Below are positions 25,064 to 32,940 of a stretch of 64,000 nucleotides of DNA, in pieces (positions within the stretch are counted from its first letter, which is position 1; each line of letters opens with the position of its first letter). Source of the DNA: Nitrospirota bacterium (lineage in GTDB: Bacteria > Nitrospirota > UBA9217); assembly GCA_029858565.1 (NCBI GenBank), contig JAOUEV010000002.1:1-64000 (forward strand), written 5' to 3'. The notes under the pieces are model-generated. The model made no database searches. It worked only from the letters and a program-made list of their open reading frames with translations, and was not told where the DNA came from. The position numbers and the translations under genes are program-made.

Positions 25064-26497
25064 CTACGATCTCTTTCCCAGGATCTTCGCCGCCAGCTTC
25101 ACGAACGGATTGTTCCGGAGGCGGTCGATATAGTATCGCTTCGCCGGCTGGCGCACCACATCGGTGTAGGTCGGGTAAATATGGATCATCTGGGCGATCG
25201 CGGAAAACGGCAGGTTCAGGTGCCGCAGCACCTGCGCTTCGTGAATGATATCACCGGCGCGCTCGCCGAGAATATGGGCGCCCAGCAGTTTGCCGTCCGG
25301 CGCGATAATATATTTGGCAAGACCCGCCTCGGTGCTGTCGGTCCTGCCCCGGTCCATTTCGCCGTATCCCATGCGGTAGACGCTGACCTTGTCGCCATAG
25401 CGCTCGCGGGCCTCCTCTTCGGTCATGCCCGCATGGGCCAGTTCCGGGTCGGTGAAGGTGCACCAGGCGACCAGGTCGTAGCTGACCTTCTTCTTAAAGG
25501 GCAGGAACATGTTCCTCGTGGCCGTGACCGCCTGGTACTCGGTCATGTGGCTGAACTGGTAGGGCCCGACCACGTCGCCGCAGGCAAAGATGTTCGGCGC
25601 AGTGGTGCGGAGATGGTGATCGGTCACCACGCCCTTGGGACCGTACTGGACGCCTGCTTTTTCCAGGTCCAGCCCCTCCACGTTGGGTTTTCGGCCCGAG
25701 GCTATGAGCAGCGCCGAGGCCTTGAGCTCCTCTTGCTGCTTTTGCCGGGTCTCCACGGTCAGAGCGATCTCCTGGCCGGCCCGGACAGCCTTGAGCGCCC
25801 GGGTGCTGGTCAGGATCTGCAGGCCTTCCGCCGCAAGCTGTTTAGCGAGCAGTTCCGCAAGCTCCCGGTCGTCGCGTGCCAGGATCCGGTCTCCCATCTC
25901 AACGACCGTGGTGGCGACCCCGAGCCGGTTGTACGCGGAAGCAAGCTCGATCCCGATGGGGCCGCCGCCCAGGACGATGAGGGACGGGGGAAGCGTCTCG
26001 ATCTCGAAGATGTTCTCATTGGTGAAGAACGGGACCGTGGAGAGACCTTCGAGGGGCGGTACGAATGCCGAGCTTCCTGTACAGAGCATGAAGTATCTTG
26101 ACGAGATCGTTCTTCCGCCAAGCTCGATGTGATGGGCATCGAGGAACCGGGGGGAACCGAAGAGCACGGTGATCCCGGCTTTTTCGAATACCGGGGCGGG
26201 ATGGCTGTCGTAGACCTTTTTGACCGCTCCGCGCACGTACTGCATCACGTTCCGCGCCGAAACGCTCCCGTTGTTCAGTTCCAGGCCGTAGGTATGCAGG
26301 TGCTTTGCCTGGTGGGCCGCGGCCGCGGCCTTGAGCAGGGCCTTGCTCGGGATGCAGCCTGCATTGGTGCATTCGCCGCCGAGACGGTTCTTCTCGATCA
26401 TGGCGACCTTTTTGCCGAAGCCCGCGGCGACCTTGGACGAGACGAACCCGCCTGCGCCGGCTCCGATGGCGATCATGTCGTAGTCATAGGACGGCAT
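25064..26497 (-). CDS. MerA/Lpd-like FAD disulfide oxidoreductase
   Basis: A flavoprotein of 477 residues in the class I pyridine nucleotide-disulfide oxidoreductase family. It has an N-terminal FAD motif (IAIGAGAGGFVSSKVAAGFG), the redox-active pair C43-x4-C48 in GGECTNAGCIPSKAL, and an NAD(P) motif (LIVLGGGPIGIELASAYNRLG). A second FAD motif is ANIFACGDVVGPYQ. The C-terminal dimerisation domain ends with IHIYPTYTDVVRQPA. The C-terminal CC pair of mercuric reductase and the HPxxE of Lpd are not seen at the very end. The true substrate is therefore open; it sits upstream of the TVP38 protein. Confidence 0.88.
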   Translation of the reverse strand: MPSYDYDMIAIGAGAGGFVSSKVAAGFGKKVAMIEKNRLGGECTNAGCIPSKALLKAAAAAHQAKHLHTYGLELNNGSVSARNVMQYVRGAVKKVYDSHPAPVFEKAGITVLFGSPRFLDAHHIELGGRTISSRYFMLCTGSSAFVPPLEGLSTVPFFTNENIFEIETLPPSLIVLGGGPIGIELASAYNRLGVATTVVEMGDRILARDDRELAELLAKQLAAEGLQILTSTRALKAVRAGQEIALTVETRQKQQEELKASALLIASGRKPNVEGLDLEKAGVQYGPKGVVTDHHLRTTAPNIFACGDVVGPYQFSHMTEYQAVTATRNMFLPFKKKVSYDLVAWCTFTDPELAHAGMTEEEARERYGDKVSVYRMGYGEMDRGRTDSTEAGLAKYIIAPDGKLLGAHILGERAGDIIHEAQVLRHLNLPFSAIAQMIHIYPTYTDVVRQPAKRYYIDRLRNNPFVKLAAKILGKRS

Positions 26498-26643
26498 AGT
26501 ACCTCCGCAGCAAATAAAACCGATGAGAATCCCTGTCCCGCGACGAGGCCAGGATGCAAAAGAATACGATCGAAGCGGTACTGCCCTTCTGTGTGTCTTC
26601 TCGGTGCAGTATGAGACCGGGTTGCTTCAGCTCACCTGAAGAA

Positions 26644-27351
26644 TTACAATTTATCCTTTTGTATTCTACCACAGATATCCCGGAGTATCGGCATGGTCCG
26701 CGATCTCTCGAAAGCCGTTCCCCTGCTCCGCTCGTACAGCTCCAGCAGGTCATCGATCCGGTCCACATCCTGCCACCGCGGCAGCAGATGCACCCTGTAT
26801 CCCGATCGGGCCAGTATCCGCATGGTCTGGTCGAACACCACGCTTGTGCTCCAGGGGATGCCGCGAAAGACCTCGGGCCGGAAGGGGGCCTTCCTGAGCC
26901 CGATGAGGTAGTAGCCGCCGTCGAGCGCCGGGCCGATGACCGCGTCATTTCGCTCCAGTGCGTCGAGGGCCTCGGCGAGAACAGCCGAAGGAAGATCGGG
27001 AAGGTCGCTGCCGATCAGGATCGCACGGGAGGCATTGGAGGAAAAGGCGGAGCGAAAAGCGTTCTCCATGCGTTCGCCCAGGTCAGCGCCCTGCTGGGGA
27101 TGGCAGCGGCGTTCCTTGCCGAGCCAGCGGACGACCATTTCCCGAGCATCAGGAGGGTCGTGAAAGACAACAACCTCCCGGCAGCTTGCATCAATGGTTT
27201 CCAGCATATCAAGGCAGAAACTGCGATAAAGTTCGAGCGTTGTCTCATTGCCCAGTACAGCGGCAAGACGCGTCTTCACCCTGCCCGGGACCGGGGCCTT
27301 GATAAAGAGCATGACCAATGATGGGCCGGACATGAATGGGGGAACCGACAT
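26644..27351 (-). CDS. TIGR04282-type glycosyltransferase (selenodomain-associated transferase 1)
   Basis: A protein of about 235 residues. The N-terminal VMLFIKAPVPGRVKTRLA motif, ILIGSDLPDLP and the nucleotide-sugar motif IGPALDGGYYLIGL mark the small GT-A family often found beside ArsS-type radical SAM genes. The start is uncertain; in-frame ATGs lie at 27381, 27351 and 27333. It is in the same leftward block as the ArsS-like protein and a second transferase, consistent with a pathway that glycosylates a small metabolite. The product is unknown. Confidence 0.82.
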   Translation of the reverse strand: MSVPPFMSGPSLVMLFIKAPVPGRVKTRLAAVLGNETTLELYRSFCLDMLETIDASCREVVVFHDPPDAREMVVRWLGKERRCHPQQGADLGERMENAFRSAFSSNASRAILIGSDLPDLPSAVLAEALDALERNDAVIGPALDGGYYLIGLRKAPFRPEVFRGIPWSTSVVFDQTMRILARSGYRVHLLPRWQDVDRIDDLLELYERSRGTAFERSRTMPILRDICGRIQKDKL

Positions 27352-27465
27352 GGGATATGCCTTCACCTGCGATCCGGGCAATTCACAACCCCTTCCCCGG
27401 CAATGGACGCGGTCGGATGCCTGCGGGGCAGGGGATCGGGCTGTTTCACCGGTTCTTCCTTCATA

Positions 27466-28176
27466 TCAGCGGGTCACTTCGATGAACTCCATCCAGGACA
27501 CCGCGCGTTCGCCGGTGTTGTCCGAATCGTTCATGATGGCGATGCGTGCCCTGGCAGGGGGGGCTTTTTTGAACGCTTTCCGGTAATCGGCCAGGATGTC
27601 GATCTCCTCATCCACCCAGGTCCCCGCCTTTGCCGGTCCGGTCTCGAGAAGCACCATCATGGCCCGGTCCGTATACGGACTGATCACGAACCGGTCCGGG
27701 TCCTCCCTGCTGGCCCAGACGTAGCTCAGGCTGCTGTGGGGAGGGTACTCTCCGTACAGACTTTTCGCGAGTCCGTATTTGACGCTTTCACCGAATCCTG
27801 CCTTGTCAGGTTCATACTCGAACATGACGTACACGCGGAGAGGATAGTCGTCGCCCTGCTTTGACCGCACATCGGCTTTTGCATAGATATTGCGGACCTT
27901 CCAGCGCCACCGGACCCGGGGATGCTCGCTGACGAGAAAGGGTTCCCGGTAAACGATGGCCGATGCGGAGGCGTCGCTCTCTGTCCTGAGCACATGGCGG
28001 TCGCCATCCCGTTCGATCGTGTAGGTGGAATGGGACTTGATCTTGGGGAAGGTGAAGGGCTTCCAGCTGCCCAGGGAAGAGAAATCCTCGTGGAAGAGGA
28101 CGGCGTTGTCATCGGCAGACGCGGGGAACGCGATCATGACGATCGCTGCCAGGCAGAGAAGGAACCGGGATCTCAT
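27466..28176 (-). CDS. DUF3047-family secreted protein
   Basis: A 236-residue exported protein with a clear signal peptide (FLLCLAAIVMIAFPASA). The mature part is beta-rich: FHEDFSSLGSWKPFTFPKI, PRVRWRWKVRNIY, LRVYVMFEY and LSYVWASR are the DUF3047 pattern. Function is unknown; the fold resembles carbohydrate-binding jelly rolls (inference). It starts 21 nt after the ArsS-like gene and is in the same unit. Confidence 0.85.
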   Translation of the reverse strand: MRSRFLLCLAAIVMIAFPASADDNAVLFHEDFSSLGSWKPFTFPKIKSHSTYTIERDGDRHVLRTESDASASAIVYREPFLVSEHPRVRWRWKVRNIYAKADVRSKQGDDYPLRVYVMFEYEPDKAGFGESVKYGLAKSLYGEYPPHSSLSYVWASREDPDRFVISPYTDRAMMVLLETGPAKAGTWVDEEIDILADYRKAFKKAPPARARIAIMNDSDNTGERAVSWMEFIEVTR

Positions 28177-28197
28177 GATGGACCCTCCCGAAGGATG

Positions 28198-29181
28198 TCA
28201 TGCTGTGGCGCCGGTGCAGGTGGAGCCGTGGCCGGCGGTGCAGCCGTAGCAGTGGTCCCCTACCTGGATCGTTCTGCTCGCAAGGGACTCATAGGAAAAG
28301 GACCGAATATGGCCAGACGCTGCGGGTTCCACGGTCATGCCGAGGATCTGGTTGAAATCGCAGTCGTACAGCCTGCCGTCCCATCCCACGCTTACCAGAG
28401 TGCGGCACATGACGCCTTCGAGCGTGGCGGGATTAAAGGAACCGGAGAGCAGATCGTGATATTTGTCCAGGTCGTTGGAGCGCACCAGCCGGTCGCGGAA
28501 CCGTCCGACCGGCATGTTGGTGATGGCATAGAGCGAGGTAAAGGAGATCCCGTAGGTATCGCGCAGGACGCGGCGGTAGTCCTGTTCCAATGCAGCCTGA
28601 TGAGGGGGGAGAAAGGGCCCCGCAGGGTTATATACAAGGTGCAGAGGATGATCCGCCTGCGAGCCGTAGCCCAGGCTGTTCAGCCTGCGAAGAGAGTCAA
28701 TGCATCGGGAGAACGTGCCGCTTCCGCGCATCCGGTCAACATTGTCCTGCTGATAGCAGGGGAGCGATGCGATGAGCTCGACCTCCTGCGCCCGGTAAAG
28801 GACCGGCAGATCTTCCATCCCCGGTTCGTGCAGGACCGCGAGATTGGTGCGGACGATGATCCGCTTGCCGAGCTTCCGTGCCGCACTGACGAGCCTCCGG
28901 AACTGGGGATTGAGTTCCGGAGCTCCGCCGGTGATGTCGAGCGTCGCAATGGGATATCGGGCAAGGGTGTCGAGGACCGCATCGATAGTAGCGCTGTCCA
29001 TGATCTCCCGTCGTTCGGGGCCTGCTTCGACATGGCAGTGCGAGCACGAAAGGTTGCAGCGGTATCCCACATTCACCTGCAGGGTCATGATGCCCTGGGC
29101 CGTGAGCGGCTGATTGCTCACCGAGAGGACCCGTTGACGAAAGGAAGCCCGGAGAGGGGGCTGTTGTCTAAGCGTGATCAT
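28198..29181 (-). CDS. ArsS-like radical SAM protein
   Basis: A radical SAM enzyme of 327 residues, of the family named for arsenosugar biosynthesis ArsS. The cluster ligands are in GYRCNLSCSHCHVEAGP (CxxxCxxC), and LDITGGAPELNP follows. The C-terminal cysteine domain has GVMCRTLVSVGWDG, YDCDFNQILGM and HCYGCTAGHGSTC. No arsM-like methyltransferase is visible nearby, so the arsenic link rests only on family naming. Two flanking transferases of the selenodomain-associated types support the family call. Confidence 0.85.
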   Translation of the reverse strand: MITLRQQPPLRASFRQRVLSVSNQPLTAQGIMTLQVNVGYRCNLSCSHCHVEAGPERREIMDSATIDAVLDTLARYPIATLDITGGAPELNPQFRRLVSAARKLGKRIIVRTNLAVLHEPGMEDLPVLYRAQEVELIASLPCYQQDNVDRMRGSGTFSRCIDSLRRLNSLGYGSQADHPLHLVYNPAGPFLPPHQAALEQDYRRVLRDTYGISFTSLYAITNMPVGRFRDRLVRSNDLDKYHDLLSGSFNPATLEGVMCRTLVSVGWDGRLYDCDFNQILGMTVEPAASGHIRSFSYESLASRTIQVGDHCYGCTAGHGSTCTGATA

Positions 29182-29289
29182 GGCACCTATGCTCCTGCAG
29201 GGGATCGGAAACCTGTCCGGCAGAACCGTTCTTCGTCTGCACTATACCACAGTCCGCTCGGTGGCCGCCACCTCGGGAGGCCGCGGCGT

Positions 29290-29982
29290 TCACCGGTAGA
29301 ACCGTGCCAGCCGTTCCGGCGGTGTCCCGAGGCAGTACAGCAGCTGCAGCAGCCAGTTGCGCGCGGTCGCGTAGAGCACGCCTTCCCGTTCCCATCTGCG
29401 CGGCGAGGTCATGACCTTCGCGGGAAGGATGCTGACCCGGTCCCCCCGTTTGCGGATGCGGGTCATGAGTTCCACGTCCTCCATGATCGCCATGTCGCCG
29501 TAGCCGCCGATGCGCCGGAAGTACGATTTCTTGATGAAAATGGACTGGTCGCCGAAGGGTACGCGGGTGATCCGTGTCCTGCAGGCAGCGTAGCGCTCGG
29601 TGATGCGGAAGATGCGCCGGTCCGAGAGTATGCCGAGATCAAAGGCGCCGCCGACAAAGCGTTCGCCGCTCATGGCTGCGGCGATCAGTTCGAAAGCGTT
29701 CCAGGGAAGGAACGTGTCTGCATGCTGGAACAGCAGGATGTCGCCGGTGGCCAGGGCCGCGCCTGCATTCATCTGTTGTGCCCTGCCCGGCGCGGAGACC
29801 GCGGTCAGAACGCGGGCATGATCGATTGCAGCGATCGTGCTCTTACCGGGGTCGCCGTCGACAACGATGATCTCCGGATCGATGTCAGCTGCCAGGGCGC
29901 GCAGATGGCCGATGAGCTTGTTGATGCTCTCGGCCTCGCGAAGGACCGGGATGATGACCGAGATGCTAGCGGGGGTGCTTAT
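29290..29982 (-). CDS. TIGR04283-type family 2 glycosyltransferase, apparent ATA start
   Basis: A GT-A protein of 230 residues. The N-terminus reads STPASISVIIPVLREAESIN, followed by IIVVDGDPG and the acceptor-side motifs LLFQHADTFLP and PFGDQSIFIKKSYF. The frame has no ATG, GTG, TTG or CTG between an upstream TGA and this conserved start. An ATA codon at 29982-29980 sits 7 nt after AGGAG, exactly where a start is expected. The first ATG (29772) would remove the nucleotide-binding strand. The gene overlaps the end of the DUF1499 gene by 17 nt. It is the second transferase flanking the ArsS-like gene. Confidence 0.8.
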   Translation of the reverse strand: MSTPASISVIIPVLREAESINKLIGHLRALAADIDPEIIVVDGDPGKSTIAAIDHARVLTAVSAPGRAQQMNAGAALATGDILLFQHADTFLPWNAFELIAAAMSGERFVGGAFDLGILSDRRIFRITERYAACRTRITRVPFGDQSIFIKKSYFRRIGGYGDMAIMEDVELMTRIRKRGDRVSILPAKVMTSPRRWEREGVLYATARNWLLQLLYCLGTPPERLARFYR

Positions 29983-30433
29983 GGTTCTGCTCCTGGTGCA
30001 GGCGTTCCCAGATCATGCGGATCGTTTCAACGCGCTTCCGGTTGACGCCCAGATCGGAATATCCGAGCCGGGACGCTGATCGCACATGGATGACCTGCTC
30101 CCGGGTATCGATAAGGAACTCGAGATCATCAACGAACCGGAGCAGGAGGCTGGTGCACTCTGCGTGAAGATAGCCGCCGGATTCCGTCACGATCTTCGTG
30201 CGCTTCAGCAGGGCAAGGACCGCATGCAGGTCAGCCATCGCTTCAGCCGCAGTGCCGGAGAACCGGAGCGGTTCGATGGCATGGTCCTGGTCAGTGCTCT
30301 GGCTGGAAACGCAGTTGGGCGACGCGGGGCAGGGCGGGAGCCTGCCATCAAGAGGACCGGTGCGGGATGGGCGTGCTCCGGAACAGCCGGACAGGATGAT
30401 CCCGGTGAACAGCATCAGGGAAAGGACCTTCAT
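29966..30433 (-). CDS. DUF1499-family lipoprotein
   Basis: A 155-residue protein with a lipoprotein signal (SLMLFTGIILSGC, lipobox LSGC). The DUF1499 core follows: PPCPASPNCVSSQ, IVTESGGYLHAECTS and FVDDLEFLID, with RSASRLGYSDLGVNRKRVE near the end. DUF1499 proteins have no firm function. The stop codon overlaps the start of the glycosyltransferase gene. It starts 23 nt after nth. Confidence 0.88.
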   Translation of the reverse strand: MKVLSLMLFTGIILSGCSGARPSRTGPLDGRLPPCPASPNCVSSQSTDQDHAIEPLRFSGTAAEAMADLHAVLALLKRTKIVTESGGYLHAECTSLLLRFVDDLEFLIDTREQVIHVRSASRLGYSDLGVNRKRVETIRMIWERLHQEQNHKHPR

Positions 30434-30456
30434 GGTCGATCAGCCACCTCGTGCGT

Positions 30457-31092
30457 CTACTTGTTCGCAGACGGGCAGATATCGCTCAGAACGCAGGCGT
30501 CATGCTTCGGCTTCCGGGCCTGGCACACGGCCCGGCCATGGTAGATGAGGAGATGGGACAGTGCCCCCCAGGATCTCCGCGGCGTCGCCGCCAGGAGATC
30601 CTGCTCGACCTTGACCGGATCATCATGGCGGGTCAGGCCCAGGAGCTTCGCGAGCCGCTTCACATGGGTATCCACGGCAATACCTTCGTCCTTGCCAAAG
30701 GCGTCGTGCAGTACGATGTTCGCCGTCTTGCGCGCCACCCCGGGCAGGGTGACGAGTTCCTCCATGGTCTGCGGGACCTTGCCGCCGAAAGTATCCCGGA
30801 TCATGGCCGCGGTCCGCTGGATGCTCTTTGCCTTGTTGTTGAAGAAATTGACCGAACGGATGTCCTGGGCGAGCTTTTCCGGCGGCGTATTCGCAAAGGC
30901 CTCGATCGTCCGGTATTTCTTAAAGAGTCCCGGCGTGACCTTGTTCACCTGTACGTCCGTGGTCTGCGCCGACAGGATGGTCGCCACGAGGAGCTCGAAG
31001 GGGGTCGTGAAATCGAGCGCGGTGCGGGGCTTGCCGTCATAGGCCTTTTTCAGCCGCTGGAGAATGATCCTGATCTTCTCTGGACGGTCCAT
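30457..31092 (-). CDS. nth: Endonuclease III
   Basis: A base-excision repair glycosylase/AP lyase of 211 residues. It has the early TTDVQVNKVTP segment, the helix-hairpin-helix LPGVARKTANIVLHDAFG with catalytic Lys, and the catalytic Asp in IAVDTHVKRLA. The C-terminal [4Fe-4S] cysteines lie in VCQARKPKHDACVLSDICP. It follows the multiheme cytochrome gene by 15 nt, an odd but tight arrangement. Confidence 0.95.
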   Translation of the reverse strand: MDRPEKIRIILQRLKKAYDGKPRTALDFTTPFELLVATILSAQTTDVQVNKVTPGLFKKYRTIEAFANTPPEKLAQDIRSVNFFNNKAKSIQRTAAMIRDTFGGKVPQTMEELVTLPGVARKTANIVLHDAFGKDEGIAVDTHVKRLAKLLGLTRHDDPVKVEQDLLAATPRRSWGALSHLLIYHGRAVCQARKPKHDACVLSDICPSANK

Positions 31093-31107
31093 GGGTCCTC
31101 CCCGCGC

Positions 31108-31893
31108 TCAATACTTGTGACAGTTCATGCAGAGGTCCATGGTCGACCGTGCTTCAAAACGAAAGAGCTTGCGGAAGTCGGAGCTGTGCGGAAAATGGCA
31201 GCTGGCGCAGGAGAACGGCCTCCCCTCGCGCAGAGGGTCGTCGGGCGGGAAGATATCCTTGCCGATCCGGTCCTTCCGGACCTGGCCCAGAGGATGTCCC
31301 GATTGGGTGAATCCCGCGATGGCGTGGGGACGTTTCGTGACCTGGTCGTGGCACTCGGTGCAGAGCTCGAACATCGGCTTGAGCAGCATCGCCATGTTAT
31401 CCGATGAATGGGGATCATGACAGGAGAAGCACATGCCTCCGGCGACCGGGACGTGGCTATTTTTCAGGGAGAAGCCTGCTTTGCTGTGGCACTTTTCGCA
31501 CTGATCCGGGACCTCGGCGCTCAGGAGCTTCGGCTTGGCGGAGGCGTGGGGATTGTGGCATGCGGTACAGCCTAAGGCCAGGGCGGGATGGACGTTTTTC
31601 CGCGTGAAAAGGGTCTTGTCGTGGCAGCCGTAGCAGAGATCGGGCTGAGGCGCCAGGAGCCCCCGCGGGGTCGTTGTCTTGTGCGGAATGGTCGCGTCCG
31701 CGATTCCCGAATGGCAGGAGGAGCATCCCATCTGGACCGCGCCATGGACCACCGGCCGGTTCTTGAGGATCGCTTCATGGCATTTGAGGCAATCAGCATC
31801 CTGGGCGCCTGAATATGCCGCTGAAAAACAGGAAGCAAGGACCAGAACAGTGATGCACAAGGGACGCCTCAGGAATGGACTGGACCAGGACAT
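31108..31893 (-). CDS. Nine-heme periplasmic cytochrome c
   Basis: A 261-residue exported protein with a signal peptide (ITVLVLASCFSAAYSGA). Nine CxxCH motifs are visible: CLKCH, CSSCH, CYGCH, CTACH, CEKCH, CFSCH, CTECH, CASCH and CMNCH, the last four residues from the C-terminus. Repeats of the form CxxCHxPH (CTACHNPHAS, CFSCHDPHSS, CASCHFPHSS) are the doubled-CXXCH type. It probably carries electrons across the periplasm. No membrane anchor or partner oxidoreductase gene is adjacent. Confidence 0.93.
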   Translation of the reverse strand: MSWSSPFLRRPLCITVLVLASCFSAAYSGAQDADCLKCHEAILKNRPVVHGAVQMGCSSCHSGIADATIPHKTTTPRGLLAPQPDLCYGCHDKTLFTRKNVHPALALGCTACHNPHASAKPKLLSAEVPDQCEKCHSKAGFSLKNSHVPVAGGMCFSCHDPHSSDNMAMLLKPMFELCTECHDQVTKRPHAIAGFTQSGHPLGQVRKDRIGKDIFPPDDPLREGRPFSCASCHFPHSSDFRKLFRFEARSTMDLCMNCHKY

Positions 31894-32024
31894 AAGCGGC
31901 CTCCGGTGCCGGGGAACAGGAATTCGAAAGAATACGGCTGATTGTAACCTATTTTGATGCCGGCCGCAACTCCGTTCCCGCTGCGACAGGTCCGGGGAGG
32001 GACCCTGCCCGGGCTGTTTTTTGT

Positions 32025-32053
32025 TTGACAGCCCCCGATGTCTACCTTAATAT
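32025..32053 (+). promoter_or_regulatory. Consensus sigma-70 promoter
   Basis: TTGACA (32025-32030), a 17-bp spacer and TAATAT (32048-32053). The match is very strong. It coincides with the first codons of the 118-residue frame below, so either that frame starts later (GTG 32061) or the match is fortuitous. Confidence 0.5.
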
Positions 32054-32381
32054 TCATTTCGTGACCGACCCCACGCGGAACAATAATGATGAAGACTGGG
32101 CCTTCGGGGACGTTTGGAAGCAGGGTTCTCCCGATGACACGGGAACCGGTGAACCGGTCCGCTTTATGGAGGTCCTGCGAGGGGACACGGGCAGGGGCTT
32201 CGATGATTCCCTGATGCTGGACATGGTGGGATATCTCGGCTCCCTTGGCATCCGCGCCACCTATGACTCCTTCTCGCTCGGCATGGAGCCGGCGGCGATC
32301 AACACCTATGTACTGAAGGTCGAGGAAGGGAAGGAAGAAGAAGCGGTCAGGCTGCTGAAAGAAAAAAGCAATATGGGGTAA
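32025..32381 (+). CDS. Hypothetical protein, 118 residues or shorter
   Basis: Not recognised. The frame from TTG 32025 has a conserved-looking start (YLNIHFVTDPTRNNNDEDW) and a C-terminal alpha-beta segment (INTYVLKVEEGKEEEAVRLL). It has no signal peptide or membrane helix. The start is doubtful: there is no Shine-Dalgarno site, and a strong promoter lies on the first codons. GTG 32061 is an alternative. The gene lies 84 nt upstream of an osmC-like gene. Confidence 0.5.
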   Translation: MTAPDVYLNIHFVTDPTRNNNDEDWAFGDVWKQGSPDDTGTGEPVRFMEVLRGDTGRGFDDSLMLDMVGYLGSLGIRATYDSFSLGMEPAAINTYVLKVEEGKEEEAVRLLKEKSNMG

Positions 32382-32465
32382 GCTGTAAGGGGTAAGGGGT
32401 GGACAACAAGGAGCACACTGAAAACCTGCGTAATCCTTGATCCTATTTTTTATCATGGAGGCATC

Positions 32466-32939
32466 ATGTCTGAAGAAAAGGAATTATCTGCGCTCGAAGG
32501 CGACCTGGAGCAGTATAAGTCGAAGATCTCCCAGGTGAACAAGGCGACGCTCACCTGGGACAAGGATCTCATCTTCATCGGCCGGACGAACCGGGGGTAT
32601 GAGATCGAGTTCGATGCCGCCCAGCAGTGGGGCTGCTCTCCCACCGAGAGCCTGCTGCTCTCGGTCGCGGGATGCATGGGCATCGACATGGTCTCGTTCC
32701 TCAAGAAGATGAAGTGCGAGATCAAGACGTACAAGATGGACATCATGGGCGAACGGAACCCCACGCCGCCGCAGTATTACACCTCCATCGAGATGGTCAT
32801 CTCGGTCACGGGCTCGGGGTTGACGGCCAAAAAGCTCGAGCGGGCCGCGGCCCTGTCCCATGAAAAGTACTGCTCGGTCTACCATACCTTGCGCAAGGAC
32901 ATCAACGTGAAGGTGGATTACACGTTCGAGAACACCTGA
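32466..32939 (+). CDS. OsmC-family protein
   Basis: A protein of 157 residues in the OsmC/Ohr superfamily, thiol peroxidases or related proteins. The first family cysteine lies in QQWGCSPTESLLLSVAGC, with the second cysteine of that segment on the adjacent helix. YKMDIMGERNP and ERAAALSHEKYCSVYHTL continue the fold; the latter holds the position of the second redox Cys (SHEKYCSV). The start has a GGAGGCATC ribosome site. It is followed at once by a phospholipase D-like gene. Confidence 0.9.
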   Translation: MSEEKELSALEGDLEQYKSKISQVNKATLTWDKDLIFIGRTNRGYEIEFDAAQQWGCSPTESLLLSVAGCMGIDMVSFLKKMKCEIKTYKMDIMGERNPTPPQYYTSIEMVISVTGSGLTAKKLERAAALSHEKYCSVYHTLRKDINVKVDYTFENT

Positions 32940-32940
32940 C

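Noticed and set aside
28198-29181. ArsS-like protein as a selenoprotein
   Set aside because: The C-terminal cysteine motif is complete without any in-frame UGA; the position sometimes occupied by other residues in this motif is His here.
27922-30045. A 707-codon open frame on the plus strand
   Set aside because: It is antisense to four supported genes of the ArsS-type cluster, with no domain and no ribosome site.
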